Below, one piece after another: positions 27,229 through 37,745 of a stretch of DNA of 47,031 nucleotides (positions are counted from its first letter, which is position 1; each line of letters starts with the position of its first letter). Source of the stretch: Candidatus Eiseniibacteriota bacterium (GTDB taxonomy: Bacteria; Eisenbacteria; RBG-16-71-46; SZUA-252); contig VBOX01000001.1 of assembly GCA_005893265.1 (NCBI GenBank), forward strand, positions 1 to 47,031. The letters are read 5' to 3'. The notes under the pieces were generated by a model. It was not told the origin of the DNA and did no database searches. It saw only the letters and a list, made by a program, of their open reading frames with translations. The position numbers and the translations under genes were made by a program.

Positions 27229-28901
27229 TCGCAGCGTATGACGGCGACCGTGACGTCGTCGCCGGGTTTCCCCTCGCTCGAGAATTCGTGGACCGTGCGG
27301 ATCAGGGATTCCACGAGGAGTTCCGGAGCGAGCCCTCGATTCTTCCGCAAGAACGCCTGCAGGCGCTCCTCGCCAAACTCGTCATCCGCGTCGTCTCTCG
27401 CTTCGGTCACGCCGTCGCTATAGAGCACGAGGATGTCCTCCGGGACCATCCGCATGGCGGCGGATTCATAGGTCGCCTCCGGGAACATGCCGAGCAAGAG
27501 CCCCCCGACCGAGAGCTTCTCCGTCTGCCCGGATGCATGGACGAGAAAGGGAGGGTTGTGCCCCGCGTTGACGTAGCGGATCTCACCGGTCGAGCAATCG
27601 ATTGCGATCAGCACGAGGGTAATGAAGCGCTCTCCTCGAACGGCGTGGTGGATCGAGCGGTTGAGCCTGGCCATCACGGTCGGCAGGTCTCCATCCGATT
27701 CGACGTGCGCGCGGACGCTCGCGTGAAGGTTGGTCATCAGGAGCGCCGCGGGCATCCCTTTCCCCGCCACGTCCCCCAGGCAGACGGTGAGCAACGCGCC
27801 TTCCCCTTCGATGAAGTCGAAGTAATCCCCCCCTACGTCCGATGAGGGGATGTTTTTCCCCGCCACTCGGTAGGGAGGACGATGGAGCGGCCCCGTCGGG
27901 AGAAGCGACTGCTGGATGTTCGCCGCGCGCTTCAGCTCCTCTTCCATCTGCTTCCTTCGCTGCAGCTCCTCGAACGATTTGGTCTCGAGAATCTTCACGG
28001 CCGCGAGGTGCCCGATGTGCGTGAGGATGAGGAGGTCCGTGTGCTCGAACGGAATCGGCGCGGCTACGTTGTCGACGTAGAGGACGCCGAGGACCTCGTC
28101 CTCGTGCCAGAGCGGAACGCACATCGCCGAGTGGATCCTCTGGCGGATGACGCTTTGCTGCTCCTTGAACCGGGCGTCGCTCTGGGCATCGCTCGTGAGG
28201 ATCGCGGTGCGGTCGTCGATTGCGCGCCGGGCGATGCTCCGGCTGACGATGATCTCCTGCCCCACGGTCCGGCCGCGTTGCTTGGTCGCTTTGGGAATCA
28301 GCTCCTGGCCGTCTTCGCCGCGCAACACCAGCACGGTCCGATCGGAATGGAGAACGTCCGAGGTCAGGTCCACGATGAACTGAAACAGCTCGCCCATCGG
28401 CTTGTGCGCGAGGAGAGCAGGGCCCAGTCGCTCCATGCCCTGAAAGAACTGCGCCATGCGCTGCGGGGACGTGCCCGTCGCGGCGATCGCGTTGATGTTC
28501 GTCCCGGACTGGGAGGTGCCTACCAGATCCGCAAGAGGGACGGCCTGGACGGTGCCCGGCGCCTTCGTGTCGGCCACCCGCGCGGAGGATCCCGGGTCTC
28601 CCCCTTCGGGTGCGAATTGAATCTGACAGGCGCCTAGCCCGATTTGATCTCCGGGCTTCAGGCGCGATTCCTGGATCAGAGCCCCGTTCACCTTCGTCCC
28701 GTTCTTGCTCATGAGATCCCGGATCCAATAGCAGTCCTCCCGGAGAACGATCTCCGCGTGCTTCTTGGAAACCGTGGAATCGTTGACGACGATCTTGTTC
28801 TCAGCCGCGCGGCCGAGAAGGAAGGGGCCGTCCCCCTCAATATGGACGAGCTCGTGCTCGCGACCGGGGACGCGGATCAGGAGAGATTGGGTCTGGCTCA
28901 T
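27225..28901 (-). CDS. FHA-GAF-SpoIIE (PPM-type) serine phosphatase
   Basis: FHA: FLLGRAAENKIVVNDSTVSKKHAEI; GAF: HSAMCVPLWHEDEVLGVLYVDN; SpoIIE: VGGDYFDFIEGEGALLTVCLGDVAGKGMPAALLM. Confidence 0.93.
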   Translation of the reverse strand: MSQTQSLLIRVPGREHELVHIEGDGPFLLGRAAENKIVVNDSTVSKKHAEIVLREDCYWIRDLMSKNGTKVNGALIQESRLKPGDQIGLGACQIQFAPEGGDPGSSARVADTKAPGTVQAVPLADLVGTSQSGTNINAIAATGTSPQRMAQFFQGMERLGPALLAHKPMGELFQFIVDLTSDVLHSDRTVLVLRGEDGQELIPKATKQRGRTVGQEIIVSRSIARRAIDDRTAILTSDAQSDARFKEQQSVIRQRIHSAMCVPLWHEDEVLGVLYVDNVAAPIPFEHTDLLILTHIGHLAAVKILETKSFEELQRRKQMEEELKRAANIQQSLLPTGPLHRPPYRVAGKNIPSSDVGGDYFDFIEGEGALLTVCLGDVAGKGMPAALLMTNLHASVRAHVESDGDLPTVMARLNRSIHHAVRGERFITLVLIAIDCSTGEIRYVNAGHNPPFLVHASGQTEKLSVGGLLLGMFPEATYESAAMRMVPEDILVLYSDGVTEARDDADDEFGEERLQAFLRKNRGLAPELLVESLIRTVHEFSSEGKPGDDVTVAVIRCD

Positions 28902-29108
28902 GCGGATAGCCTTTCAGTGTGGCGGCGTCGGTCCCCAAGTTCCACTCAAAAACGCTTCTCCAAGCGAACGGTACGAATCGCAAGGCAGTCGTGGTGGGCT
29001 CGGCTGCCTGCTCCGGCTTGTTGCCATGCGTGAACCGATGTGGTATCCTCGTAAGCTAGGTGGATGCTTGATGTTACTCCCGGTTGACCACTCAGACGAG
29101 GCATTCCA

Positions 29109-31199
29109 GTGAAGGACCATCAACCCGCCAACATTCGCAACATCGCTCTGGTCTCTCCCCACGGAACGGGCAAGACGTCGCTGGCCGAATCGTTCCTCTT
29201 CCGCGCCAAAGCGACGACCCGCCACGGAAAAGTGGAGGAAGGGACGACTGCCCTCGATTTCTCGCCCGAGGAAGTCCACCGCAAGATCACGATCAGTCTG
29301 GGAATCGCCCCGATCGAATGGCGCGACACGAAGGTCAATCTCCTCGATACACCCGGTTACTCCGACTTCGTGGGCGACATGGTCGCGGGCCTACGTGTTG
29401 CCGACGCTGCCGTCTTCTGCATCAAGGCGTCGGCCGGAATCGAGGCGGGCAGCGAATCGGCGTGGGACCGCGTCGAGGAGCGCGGATGCCCGGTGTTGTG
29501 TCTGGTCACGCAAATGGAGCGGGAGCATGCCGGCTTCTCCAAGGCGCTCGAGGGCGCCTCGGGGAGGCTGGGGAAGCGGTTTGTCGCGACCGCCTGGCCG
29601 ATTGGAGAAGCAGACAAGTTTCGGGGGCTCGTGGACCTCGTCTCGATGAAGGCGTATCTCTTCGAGAAGGATGGATCCGCCATGGAAGCTCCGATCCCGC
29701 CCGAGCTCGAAGCTGAGGTGCAAAAGGCTCGCGGGGCCCTCGTCGACGCGGCCGCGGAGGCCGACGACGCCCTTCTCGAGAAGTTCCTCGGGGGGGAAGA
29801 GCTTTCCACCGAGGAGGTGCGCCGAGGCATCCGCGGCGGGCTCCTCCAGAAGAGCTTCGTGCCGGCGCTTCCCGTTGCCGCCTATCCGATGATGGGAATC
29901 GACCACGTGCTCGATACCTTCGTCTGGCTCATGCCTTCCCCTCTGGATTGCGGACCTGTCGTCGGCACGAAGCCGGGGACCGAGGAGAAGGTGGAATTCA
30001 AGCCAGAGCCAAGCTCGCACCTCGCCGCGCTCATCTTCAAGACGAGCAGCGAGACCCACGCCGGAGACCTTTCGATGATCCGGGTGTTCGCCGGAACGCT
30101 CTCCCCTGGAAAGGAAGTCTGGAACGCGAGCGCCCAGCGCGCGGAGAAGACCGGCCAGCTCTTTTACGTGCTCGGCAAAGAGCGCAAGGATGCGGGGCAG
30201 ATCATCGCCGGCGACATCGGCGCCGCCGTCAAGCTTCGCGAGAGCCACACCGGGCAGACGCTCTGCGACAAGAGCGCGCCCATTCTTCTCCCGCCCATCC
30301 CCTTCCCGCATCACGAGCTGGAGGTTGCGATCTTCGTGAAGAACAAGGCGGATGAGGAGAAGATGGGATCCGGCCTCCACAAGCTGCGCGAGGAGGACCC
30401 GACCCTGCACGTCCACGTGGATTCCTCCCTTCACCAGACCCTGCTTCAGGGCACGGGCGATTTGCAGGTTGATGTCATCATCGAGAAGCTCCAGCGCCGG
30501 TTCGGCGTCCATGTGGAGCTGATGAAGCCTCGCATCCCCTACCGCGAGACGATCCGAAAGTCGGTGTCCAAACAGGGGCGTCACAAGAAGCAGACCGGGG
30601 GGCGCGGGCAGTTCGGCGACGTCCACGTCCGTCTGGAGCCTCTGAAGTCGGGCTCGGGCTTCGAGTTCGTGGATGAGATCGTCGGAGGCGCGGTGCCGAG
30701 GAACTACATCCCCGCGGTCGAGAAGGGAATCGTGGAAGCGATGCACGAAGGGGTCCTCGCGGGGTATCCGGTGGTGGACGTGCGCGCCGCCCTCTACGAC
30801 GGTTCCTATCACTCGGTCGATTCGTCCGAAATGGCGTTCAAGATCGCCGGCTCGCTTGCCTTCAAGGAGGGCGCGAGGGAGGCCGGTCCCGTTCTCCTCG
30901 AGCCGATCGTGGAGATCGAGGTGCGCGTTCCCAAGGACTTCGTCGGCGCCGTCACGGGGGACCTGTCCTCGAAGCGCGGCAAGATCCTCGGGATGGGGAC
31001 CGACGGGCGCTACGAGGTCATCCGCGCCCAGGTGCCGCAAGCGGAGCTGTACAAGTATTCCACACATCTTCGTTCGCTCACCCAGGGAAGGGCGTCGCAC
31101 AAGACCAAGTTTTCCCATTACGAGGAAATCCCGCGCGAGCTCGCGGAAAAGGTCGTCAGTCAGGCCCGCGCCGAGAAAGAGGCCATGGCGTCCGCATAG
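29109..31199 (+). CDS. Elongation factor G-like translational GTPase (EF-G paralog)
   Basis: HGTGKTSLAES, HRKITISLG, LLDTPGYSDF, domain IV GGRGQFGDVHVRLEP, domain V IEVRVPKDFVGAVTGDLSSKRGKILGM. G4 motif reads TQME. Confidence 0.93.
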   Translation: MKDHQPANIRNIALVSPHGTGKTSLAESFLFRAKATTRHGKVEEGTTALDFSPEEVHRKITISLGIAPIEWRDTKVNLLDTPGYSDFVGDMVAGLRVADAAVFCIKASAGIEAGSESAWDRVEERGCPVLCLVTQMEREHAGFSKALEGASGRLGKRFVATAWPIGEADKFRGLVDLVSMKAYLFEKDGSAMEAPIPPELEAEVQKARGALVDAAAEADDALLEKFLGGEELSTEEVRRGIRGGLLQKSFVPALPVAAYPMMGIDHVLDTFVWLMPSPLDCGPVVGTKPGTEEKVEFKPEPSSHLAALIFKTSSETHAGDLSMIRVFAGTLSPGKEVWNASAQRAEKTGQLFYVLGKERKDAGQIIAGDIGAAVKLRESHTGQTLCDKSAPILLPPIPFPHHELEVAIFVKNKADEEKMGSGLHKLREEDPTLHVHVDSSLHQTLLQGTGDLQVDVIIEKLQRRFGVHVELMKPRIPYRETIRKSVSKQGRHKKQTGGRGQFGDVHVRLEPLKSGSGFEFVDEIVGGAVPRNYIPAVEKGIVEAMHEGVLAGYPVVDVRAALYDGSYHSVDSSEMAFKIAGSLAFKEGAREAGPVLLEPIVEIEVRVPKDFVGAVTGDLSSKRGKILGMGTDGRYEVIRAQVPQAELYKYSTHLRSLTQGRASHKTKFSHYEEIPRELAEKVVSQARAEKEAMASA

Positions 31200-31219
31200 G
31201 GCGCCCCCAAGGAGTGCTC

Positions 31220-33433
31220 ATGCGCCGCACCACGCTCCCGCACCCGCGCGTCCTGCTCCCGCTCATCGCGGTGCTCGTTCTATGCGTCCCGCGCCCGTCC
31301 CGCGCGGCCGAGGACCCGCACGCCCGGTATGCTCCCCCCGCGCCGCGAGGCGCCGAGGTGATCACCCCGGCGGCCACGGCCCGCTTGAAGCGGGGTGCGG
31401 CGGCGCTGTGGATCTATTTCACGGACAAGGGCGAAACCGACGCGCGCACGTTCGCCCGATCGGTGCATGAGGCGGGGGGTCGCGTTACGGACCGCGCCCG
31501 ATCCCGCCGCGCCCGCGAGATGCAGGGCCGCTTCGTGCCGGACTACTACGACGTCCCGGTGTCGCCGCGCTACCTCGACGCGGTGCGATCCACGGGCGCC
31601 ACGGTCCGTCACTCCTCGCGATGGCTCAACGCCGTGAGCGTCGAGGCGGATGCGGCTGGCGCGAAGCGCATCGCGACGCTCCCCTTCGTCCGGTCAATCG
31701 AGCCGATCGCCTACTCGAAGCGGGTCGCGCCGGTCGGTCCTGTCACGCCCGTGGCGCCCGGATTCGCTCCAACGCCGGCGCCCGAGCGGGGAATGGCTCC
31801 TGGCACCCCTGAAGAGCGGGAGTTAGGGCAGGCGCCCGCGCTCGGCCCGCCCGCGGGGTACGGTGCCTCGATCACCCAGCTCAACGGGATCAACGCCAAG
31901 GCGGCGCAGGACTCCGGCTACACGGCCGCGGGGGTGCTGGTCGCCATGCTCGACACCGGATTCAACAAGGCCCATAACGCGACCATCCAGCTCAAGCGGA
32001 TCGCGGAATACGATTTCGTCTTCCACGACGGCGAGACCGCGAACCAGGGGAACGACGCCCTCGGGGCCTGGGATCACGGAACCGGCACGTGGTCGGTTCT
32101 CGGCGGGTACTACTCGGGCAACCTGATTGGTCCCGCGTACAACGCCTCCTTTCTCCTCGCGAAGACGGAGGATGTGCGCACCGAGACCCCGGTCGAGGAG
32201 GACAACTGGCTGGCCGCGGTCGAGTGGGCGGACAGCATCGGGGCGGACGTGATTTCTTCGTCGCTCGCCTATTTCGCCTTCGATAACCCAGCGGATAGCC
32301 ACACCTATGGACAGCTGGACGGCCGGACGACCACGGTCACGAAGGCGGCGGCGCTTGCCGCGCGGCGTGGGATCGTGGTGGCGAACGCGATGGCGAACTC
32401 GGGGCCGGCGGTAGGATCGCTCCAGGCGCCCGCGGACGCGGACAGCATCCTCTCGACGGGCGCCGTGGATGCGAACGACGTGATCGCGCCCTTCTCCAGC
32501 CGGGGCCCGACGGCCGACGGCCGGGGAAAGCCGGAAATCGTGGCTCAGGGGGTGAACACGATCTGGGCGGTCGCGGCCAACGCCACGCAGGTCACGGGCG
32601 TCGACGGCACCTCCCTAGCGACCCCGCTCATCGGCGGGGCGGCGGCCCAGGTCCGCGAGGCGCACCCGGAGTGGACCGTGCAACAGCTCCGGTACGCGCT
32701 CAAGGTCACCGCGGACAAGGCCGGTGCGCCCGACAGCACGACCTACGGCTGGGGCCGGGCCAACGTGGTCGCGGCCATCTACAGCTCGCCGCTCGGCGGT
32801 CCTGTCTATCCCAAACCCTTCGACCTCGCGTTTCCGGTGAACGGCGGAACGATCACAACGCCACCGTTCCTGTTTCGCTGGAGGAGGACGGTGGATCCGA
32901 ACGGGGACGCGGTGACCTACCGGATCAAGATCTTGAAGGCACCGTCTGACTCTTCCGTCTTCGACGCGACCACGACCGACACCACGATCACGTTTCCGGG
33001 ATACCTCGGGCCCAGCACGACCTACCGTTGGTACGTGAGCGCCAGCGATCCGGCGAGTCACGGCCGCGAAAGCCGCGAGCGGTTCACGTTCGTGACCAGC
33101 TCGACGACGGGGGTCGTTCTCTCCCCGCCGGCCTCGGGCGTGGTTCTCTATCCGAATCGACCGAACCCGGTTCAGTCCTCGACCCTGATTCCGTTCGCCA
33201 TCGCCGCGTCCTCGCCGAATGGGATGACCCTTGTGACGCTGCGGATCTACGATACCGCCGGGCATCTCGTGCGGACCCTTCTCGAGAACGAGCCGACCGC
33301 CGTTCCCCTTGCCCGTTTTGAGGCCTGGGACGGGAGGGACAAGAAGGGCCGACGCGTGAGCTCTGGAATCTATTACTATCGGCTCACCGCGGCGGGGAAG
33401 GACCTCTCCAGGCGGATGGTCGTGTTGCGCTGA
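31220..33433 (+). CDS. Secreted S8 subtilisin-like protease with FlgD-like C-terminal domain
   Basis: AMLDTGFNKAHN (Asp), WDHGTGTWSVLGG (His), VDGTSLATPLIGGAAA (Ser); C-terminal YPNRPNPVQSSTLIPF...GIYYYRLTAAGKDLSRRMVVLR; RBS AAGGAG. Confidence 0.93.
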   Translation: MRRTTLPHPRVLLPLIAVLVLCVPRPSRAAEDPHARYAPPAPRGAEVITPAATARLKRGAAALWIYFTDKGETDARTFARSVHEAGGRVTDRARSRRAREMQGRFVPDYYDVPVSPRYLDAVRSTGATVRHSSRWLNAVSVEADAAGAKRIATLPFVRSIEPIAYSKRVAPVGPVTPVAPGFAPTPAPERGMAPGTPEERELGQAPALGPPAGYGASITQLNGINAKAAQDSGYTAAGVLVAMLDTGFNKAHNATIQLKRIAEYDFVFHDGETANQGNDALGAWDHGTGTWSVLGGYYSGNLIGPAYNASFLLAKTEDVRTETPVEEDNWLAAVEWADSIGADVISSSLAYFAFDNPADSHTYGQLDGRTTTVTKAAALAARRGIVVANAMANSGPAVGSLQAPADADSILSTGAVDANDVIAPFSSRGPTADGRGKPEIVAQGVNTIWAVAANATQVTGVDGTSLATPLIGGAAAQVREAHPEWTVQQLRYALKVTADKAGAPDSTTYGWGRANVVAAIYSSPLGGPVYPKPFDLAFPVNGGTITTPPFLFRWRRTVDPNGDAVTYRIKILKAPSDSSVFDATTTDTTITFPGYLGPSTTYRWYVSASDPASHGRESRERFTFVTSSTTGVVLSPPASGVVLYPNRPNPVQSSTLIPFAIAASSPNGMTLVTLRIYDTAGHLVRTLLENEPTAVPLARFEAWDGRDKKGRRVSSGIYYYRLTAAGKDLSRRMVVLR

Positions 33434-33490
33434 TTCACCGATTGTAGGGTCCCTGATTCTTGCCGCGCCCGCTCAGAGGGAGGAGCGACC

Positions 33491-34243
33491 GTGTCGGGTC
33501 ATTCGAAGTGGAGCACCATCAAGCGGAAGAAGGGCGCTACCGACGCCAAGCGCGGGAAAGTCTTCACCAAGTACATCAAGGAAATCACGGTCGCGGCGAG
33601 AGCGGGGGGTGGGGATCCGGGAAGCAACCCCAGGCTCAGGACCGCAATCGCGGGCGCCAAGTCGGTGAACATGCCCGCCGATAACATCGATCGCGCGGTC
33701 AAGAAGGGCACCGGGGAGCTGCCGGGAGTCTCGTACGAGGAAGTCACGTACGAGGGGTACGGACCGGGCGGGATCGCCATCCTGATCGACGCCTTGACCG
33801 ACAATCGCAACCGTACGACCGGCGAGATCCGCCATATCCTGACCAAGAGCGGTGGCCGGATGGCGGAAGCCGGGAGCGTGCAATGGATGTTCCACCAGAA
33901 GGGCGCGATCTCGATTCCGAAATCGGCGGCCGATGAAGAGACCGTGCTCAGCGTCGTCCTGGATGCCGGCGCGGAAGACGCGAGCACGGACGATCCGGAG
34001 GTCTACGAGATCACGACGTCGCCTCAGGCGTTCGAGGCCGTAAAGGCGGCGCTCCAGGCGAAGAACATCGCGTCGCAATCGGCGGAGCTGGCCAAGGTGC
34101 CGCAGACCACGATCACGCTCAGCGAGAAGGACGCCGAGCAAGCCTTGAAGCTCATGGAGGCGCTCGAGGATAATGACGACGTCCAGCGGGTCTCGTCCAA
34201 TCTCGACATCGCGGACGAGGTTCTCGCCCGCATCCAAGCCTAG
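33491..34243 (+). CDS. yebC: YebC/PmpR family DNA-binding regulator
   Basis: MSGHSKWSTIKRKKGATDAKRGKVFTKYIKEITVAARAGGGDPGSNPRLR. Confidence 0.97.
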   Translation: MSGHSKWSTIKRKKGATDAKRGKVFTKYIKEITVAARAGGGDPGSNPRLRTAIAGAKSVNMPADNIDRAVKKGTGELPGVSYEEVTYEGYGPGGIAILIDALTDNRNRTTGEIRHILTKSGGRMAEAGSVQWMFHQKGAISIPKSAADEETVLSVVLDAGAEDASTDDPEVYEITTSPQAFEAVKAALQAKNIASQSAELAKVPQTTITLSEKDAEQALKLMEALEDNDDVQRVSSNLDIADEVLARIQA

Positions 34244-34802
34244 CGCCACCGTCGGCGCGGGCGAGCCCACGATCCGGCCGGACGAGCCCCGTCCCGGCGC
34301 TCCGCTCATTCTCGGGATCGATCCCGGAAGCCGGGCGACCGGCTACGGATTCATCATCCAGGAGCGAGGCGGCGCCCGCTGCGAGCGTTCCGGCGTCATC
34401 ACCCCGCGCGTCCAGCTCTCCTTCCCCGACCGTCTCCTCGCGATCCACGACGCCCTCGAGGCGCTCTTGGCCGACATGTGCCCGGCCGAGGTTGCCGTCG
34501 AGAGCGCGTTCGTGCGAAAGAGCGCCGCTGCCGCGCTCCAGATCGGGCACGTGCGCGGGGTCGTGATCGTCGCGGCGAGGAAAAGCGGGGCGCAGGTTTT
34601 CGAATACACGGCGCCCGAGATCAAGATGGCCGTCGTTCGAAACGGTGGCGCCCAGAAGGAGCAGGTGGCGTTCATGGTTCGGAGGCTCCTGCCGGGGCTC
34701 ACGAAGCTCAAAGAAGACGAAGCCGACGCGCTCGCGGTCGCGCTCTGCCACATGCACCGGGGCAGAGCCCGCGCGCTCGGCATCGCGAGGGTGCGCTCGT
34801 GA
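34173..34802 (+). CDS. ruvC: Holliday junction endodeoxyribonuclease RuvC
   Basis: LILGIDPGSRATGYGFI; VAVESAFVRKS; VEYTAPEIKMAVV-type region; QKEQVAFMVRRLL; DEADALAVALCHMH. Start uncertain; ATG used overlaps yebC. Confidence 0.94.
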   Translation: MTTSSGSRPISTSRTRFSPASKPSATVGAGEPTIRPDEPRPGAPLILGIDPGSRATGYGFIIQERGGARCERSGVITPRVQLSFPDRLLAIHDALEALLADMCPAEVAVESAFVRKSAAAALQIGHVRGVVIVAARKSGAQVFEYTAPEIKMAVVRNGGAQKEQVAFMVRRLLPGLTKLKEDEADALAVALCHMHRGRARALGIARVRS

Positions 34803-35407
34803 TCGCGGCCGTCCAGGGCCCCCTCATCGCCAAAATGCCCACCGCGGCCTTGGTCCAGATCGGCGGCTTGACCCTCCGGCTTCAGATCTCGGTCTCCTGC
34901 TTCGAGACGCTGCCGGCCGCGGGACGGGAGGTCCATCTCCTCACCTACCTCCACGTCCGCGAGGACGCCCTTCAGCTTTTCGGCTTCACCGACGAGCAGG
35001 AGCGGAGCCTTTTCGAAAACTTGATCTCCATTTCGGGCATCGGTCCGAGGCTCGCGATCGGCATCCTGAGCGGCGCGACGGCCGCGAGGCTCCGCGAGGG
35101 GATCGAGGCGGGGGACACCGAGTTCCTCGTGACCCTGCCCGGGGTAGGAAAGAAGCTCGCCCAGAGGCTCGTCGTCGAGCTCCGCGAGAAGTTCGCACCG
35201 GGAGCCCCGGCCAAATTACCCCTGGCCTCCGGCACCCCCGGGGCGCTCCACGTCGGCACGGGAGGGGACGCCGCGTCGGCGCTCGTTTCGCTCGGCTTCT
35301 CGCGCATCCAAGCCCAGCACGCGGTCCAGGAGGCGCTACAGGAATTGGGTCCGGGCGCTTCCGTCGAGGAGGTCATCCGGAAAGCGTTGCGCCAGGGAGC
35401 GCGCTAG
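34799..35407 (+). CDS. ruvA: Holliday junction branch migration protein RuvA
   Basis: GTG start overlapping the ruvC stop; [40 protein letters not shown]. Confidence 0.96.
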   Translation: MIAAVQGPLIAKMPTAALVQIGGLTLRLQISVSCFETLPAAGREVHLLTYLHVREDALQLFGFTDEQERSLFENLISISGIGPRLAIGILSGATAARLREGIEAGDTEFLVTLPGVGKKLAQRLVVELREKFAPGAPAKLPLASGTPGALHVGTGGDAASALVSLGFSRIQAQHAVQEALQELGPGASVEEVIRKALRQGAR

Positions 35408-35435
35408 TGGGAAGCTCCCGCGGGATGCGAGGGGA

Positions 35436-36485
35436 ATGAAAGAGCACGAGCGGATCACCGATCCGGAGCCGGTCGGCAACGAACGCGATCTCGACCGCAC
35501 GCTAAGGCCCCAATCGCTCGACGAGTTCGTCGGGCAAGAGTCCCTTCGCGAGCAGCTCCGCATCGCGGTTGAAGCCGCGCGCGGACGGGGCGAGGCGCTC
35601 GATCACCTCCTTTTTCACGGCCCGCCCGGGCTGGGAAAGACCACCCTGGCCTCGATCCTCGCGCACGAGATGCGCGTTCCCATCGTCCAGACCTCCGGTC
35701 CCGTTCTCGAGCGCGCGGCCGATCTCGCCGGGCTCCTGACCAATCTCGAGGAGCGCGCGGTGCTCTTCATCGACGAGATCCATCGGATGAACCCGGTCGT
35801 CGAGGAGTATCTCTATCCTGCGATCGAGGATTTCCGCCTCGATATCATGATCGATCGGGGTCCGAGCGCACGCTCGGTGCGCATCGACTTGAAGCGATTC
35901 TCCTTGATCGGCGCGACCACGCGGACCGGGCTCCTGAGCGCCCCACTGCGCGGACGCTTCGGCATGACGGCCCGACTCGATTACTACTCCGCCGAAGAGC
36001 TGGCCCGGATCATCAACCGCTCGGCGAAGCTCCTCGGCGTGCCGATCGACGAAGCGGGCGCGCGCGAGCTGGCCTCGCGCTCGCGCGGGACGCCGCGCGT
36101 CGGCAACCGTCTCCTCCGTCGCGTTCGGGACTTCGCCGAAACGCGCGCCCAGGGGAAGATCACGGCCAAGGTGGCCCGCGACGCCCTGGCCCTCCTCGAA
36201 GTGGACGAGCGGGGGCTGGACGACATGGACCGGCGGATGCTCGAGGCCATCGTGATCAAGTACAGCGGGGGTCCTGTGGGCCTTTCGACGATCGCGGTCG
36301 TCGTTGGGGAAGAGCCGGATACCCTGGAGGACGTGTACGAGCCCTATTTGATTCAGGAAGGATTCTTGAAGCGCACCGCGCGGGGGCGTGAGGCGACCGA
36401 CCTCGCGTTCGTGCACCTTGGGCTGGCGCCTCCCAAGCGGACCCCGGCCGCCGATCCGGAATCGCCGCAAAGCACCCTCTTCTAA
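35436..36485 (+). CDS. ruvB: Holliday junction branch migration helicase RuvB
   Basis: [57 protein letters not shown]. Confidence 0.98.
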   Translation: MKEHERITDPEPVGNERDLDRTLRPQSLDEFVGQESLREQLRIAVEAARGRGEALDHLLFHGPPGLGKTTLASILAHEMRVPIVQTSGPVLERAADLAGLLTNLEERAVLFIDEIHRMNPVVEEYLYPAIEDFRLDIMIDRGPSARSVRIDLKRFSLIGATTRTGLLSAPLRGRFGMTARLDYYSAEELARIINRSAKLLGVPIDEAGARELASRSRGTPRVGNRLLRRVRDFAETRAQGKITAKVARDALALLEVDERGLDDMDRRMLEAIVIKYSGGPVGLSTIAVVVGEEPDTLEDVYEPYLIQEGFLKRTARGREATDLAFVHLGLAPPKRTPAADPESPQSTLF

Positions 36486-36498
36486 GAGCTGGTTTCCA

Positions 36499-37593
36499 CT
36501 GAACGCGCCGCACCGACTCAAGACATCCGACTTTCATTACGACCTTCCCAAGGATCGTATCGCGCAGCACCCCGCGCCCGCGCGCGACGGGTCGAGGTTG
36601 ATGGGCCTCGACCGCTCCACGGGGGCGATCCGGCATCATCGGTTCCACGAGCTGCCATCGCTCTTGAATCGCGGAGACCTCCTGGTCGTGAATGACACCC
36701 GCGTCCTGCCCGCGCGGCTCTACGCGGCCGTCGCCGGCGGCGCGAGCGAGGCGGTGAGCCGCGACCGGGAGGTCGAGATCCTTCTCCTGCGCGAGGAGCC
36801 TTCCCAACGCTCCGAGCATGTCTGGTCCGCGCTGGCCAGGCCGGCGAAAGCGCTCAGGCCCGGGGCCACGCTGCGGTTCACGGATCCCTCGTATGGCGGC
36901 CAGGTCACGGGGATAGGCGAGCGCGGGGTGCGCCATCTCGTCTTCACCGCGGCGAGCGCGGGGGCGCCCTCGTTCGAGACCTGGCTCGCGCGCGTGGGAC
37001 ACGTGCCGCTCCCGCCCTACATCGCCCGGCCCGACGAGCCGGGTGACCGCGAGCGCTACCAGACGATCTTCGCGCGCGAGCCGGGTTCGGTGGCCGCGCC
37101 CACGGCGGCGCTGCATTTCACCGATCGAACCGTCACCGCGCTGAAGGAGCGCGGCGTCGAGATCGCGTACGTTACCCTCCACGTCGGTCCGGGAACGTTC
37201 CGGCCGGTTGCCACGGAGCATCCCGAGGAGCACTCGTTGGATCCGGAGCCCTACCGCGTCCCGCCGGAGACCGTGGCCGCGCTTCAGGCGAGCCGCGCGC
37301 TCGGTGGACGCGTGATCGCGGTCGGGACGACCTGCGTGCGAGCGCTCGAGTCCTGGGCGCGCGATGGGGAGCCTCCGGAGGGGGCGTGGCGCGACACGGG
37401 GCTCTTCATCCTTCCTCCGTTCGAGTTCCGCGTTGTGGGTGGGATGGTCACGAATTTCCACCTGCCGCGCTCGAGCCTCCTCATGCTCGTCAGCGCGTTC
37501 GCCGGCCGAGAGAGGGTTCTCGGTGCCTATGAGGCTGCGGTCGCCGATGGGTACCGTTTCTATTCCTACGGCGATGCAATGTTCCTGACCTAG
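36499..37593 (+). CDS. queA: tRNA preQ1(34) S-adenosylmethionine ribosyltransferase-isomerase
   Basis: LKTSDFHYDLPKDRIAQHPAPARDGSRLMGLDR; LLVVNDTRVLPARL; VTLHVGPGTFRPV; MVTNFHLPRSSLLMLVSAFAG. Start shown is a CTG; true start uncertain. Confidence 0.95.
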   Translation: MNAPHRLKTSDFHYDLPKDRIAQHPAPARDGSRLMGLDRSTGAIRHHRFHELPSLLNRGDLLVVNDTRVLPARLYAAVAGGASEAVSRDREVEILLLREEPSQRSEHVWSALARPAKALRPGATLRFTDPSYGGQVTGIGERGVRHLVFTAASAGAPSFETWLARVGHVPLPPYIARPDEPGDRERYQTIFAREPGSVAAPTAALHFTDRTVTALKERGVEIAYVTLHVGPGTFRPVATEHPEEHSLDPEPYRVPPETVAALQASRALGGRVIAVGTTCVRALESWARDGEPPEGAWRDTGLFILPPFEFRVVGGMVTNFHLPRSSLLMLVSAFAGRERVLGAYEAAVADGYRFYSYGDAMFLT

Positions 37594-37745
37594 CTGCTGG
37601 TTTCGTTCTGCACGGTCGCTCGCATTTCGCTCAAGTTTCAGCCGGACCTGCCGATCAAGCTGATGCTCTTCTCGTCCCACCCGCCCTCAGCTAACCATCT
37701 CTAGCAGCACCTCTTACCACGTTTGCTGTCACTCCATGCGCGGCA

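Noticed and set aside
29391-31118. 575-aa minus-strand ORF
   Set aside because: Antisense shadow of the EF-G paralog.
37593-37740. tRNA or other structured RNA after queA
   Set aside because: No cloverleaf or T-loop consensus in correct context; only weak inverted repeat TAGCTGCTGG / CTAGCAGC.
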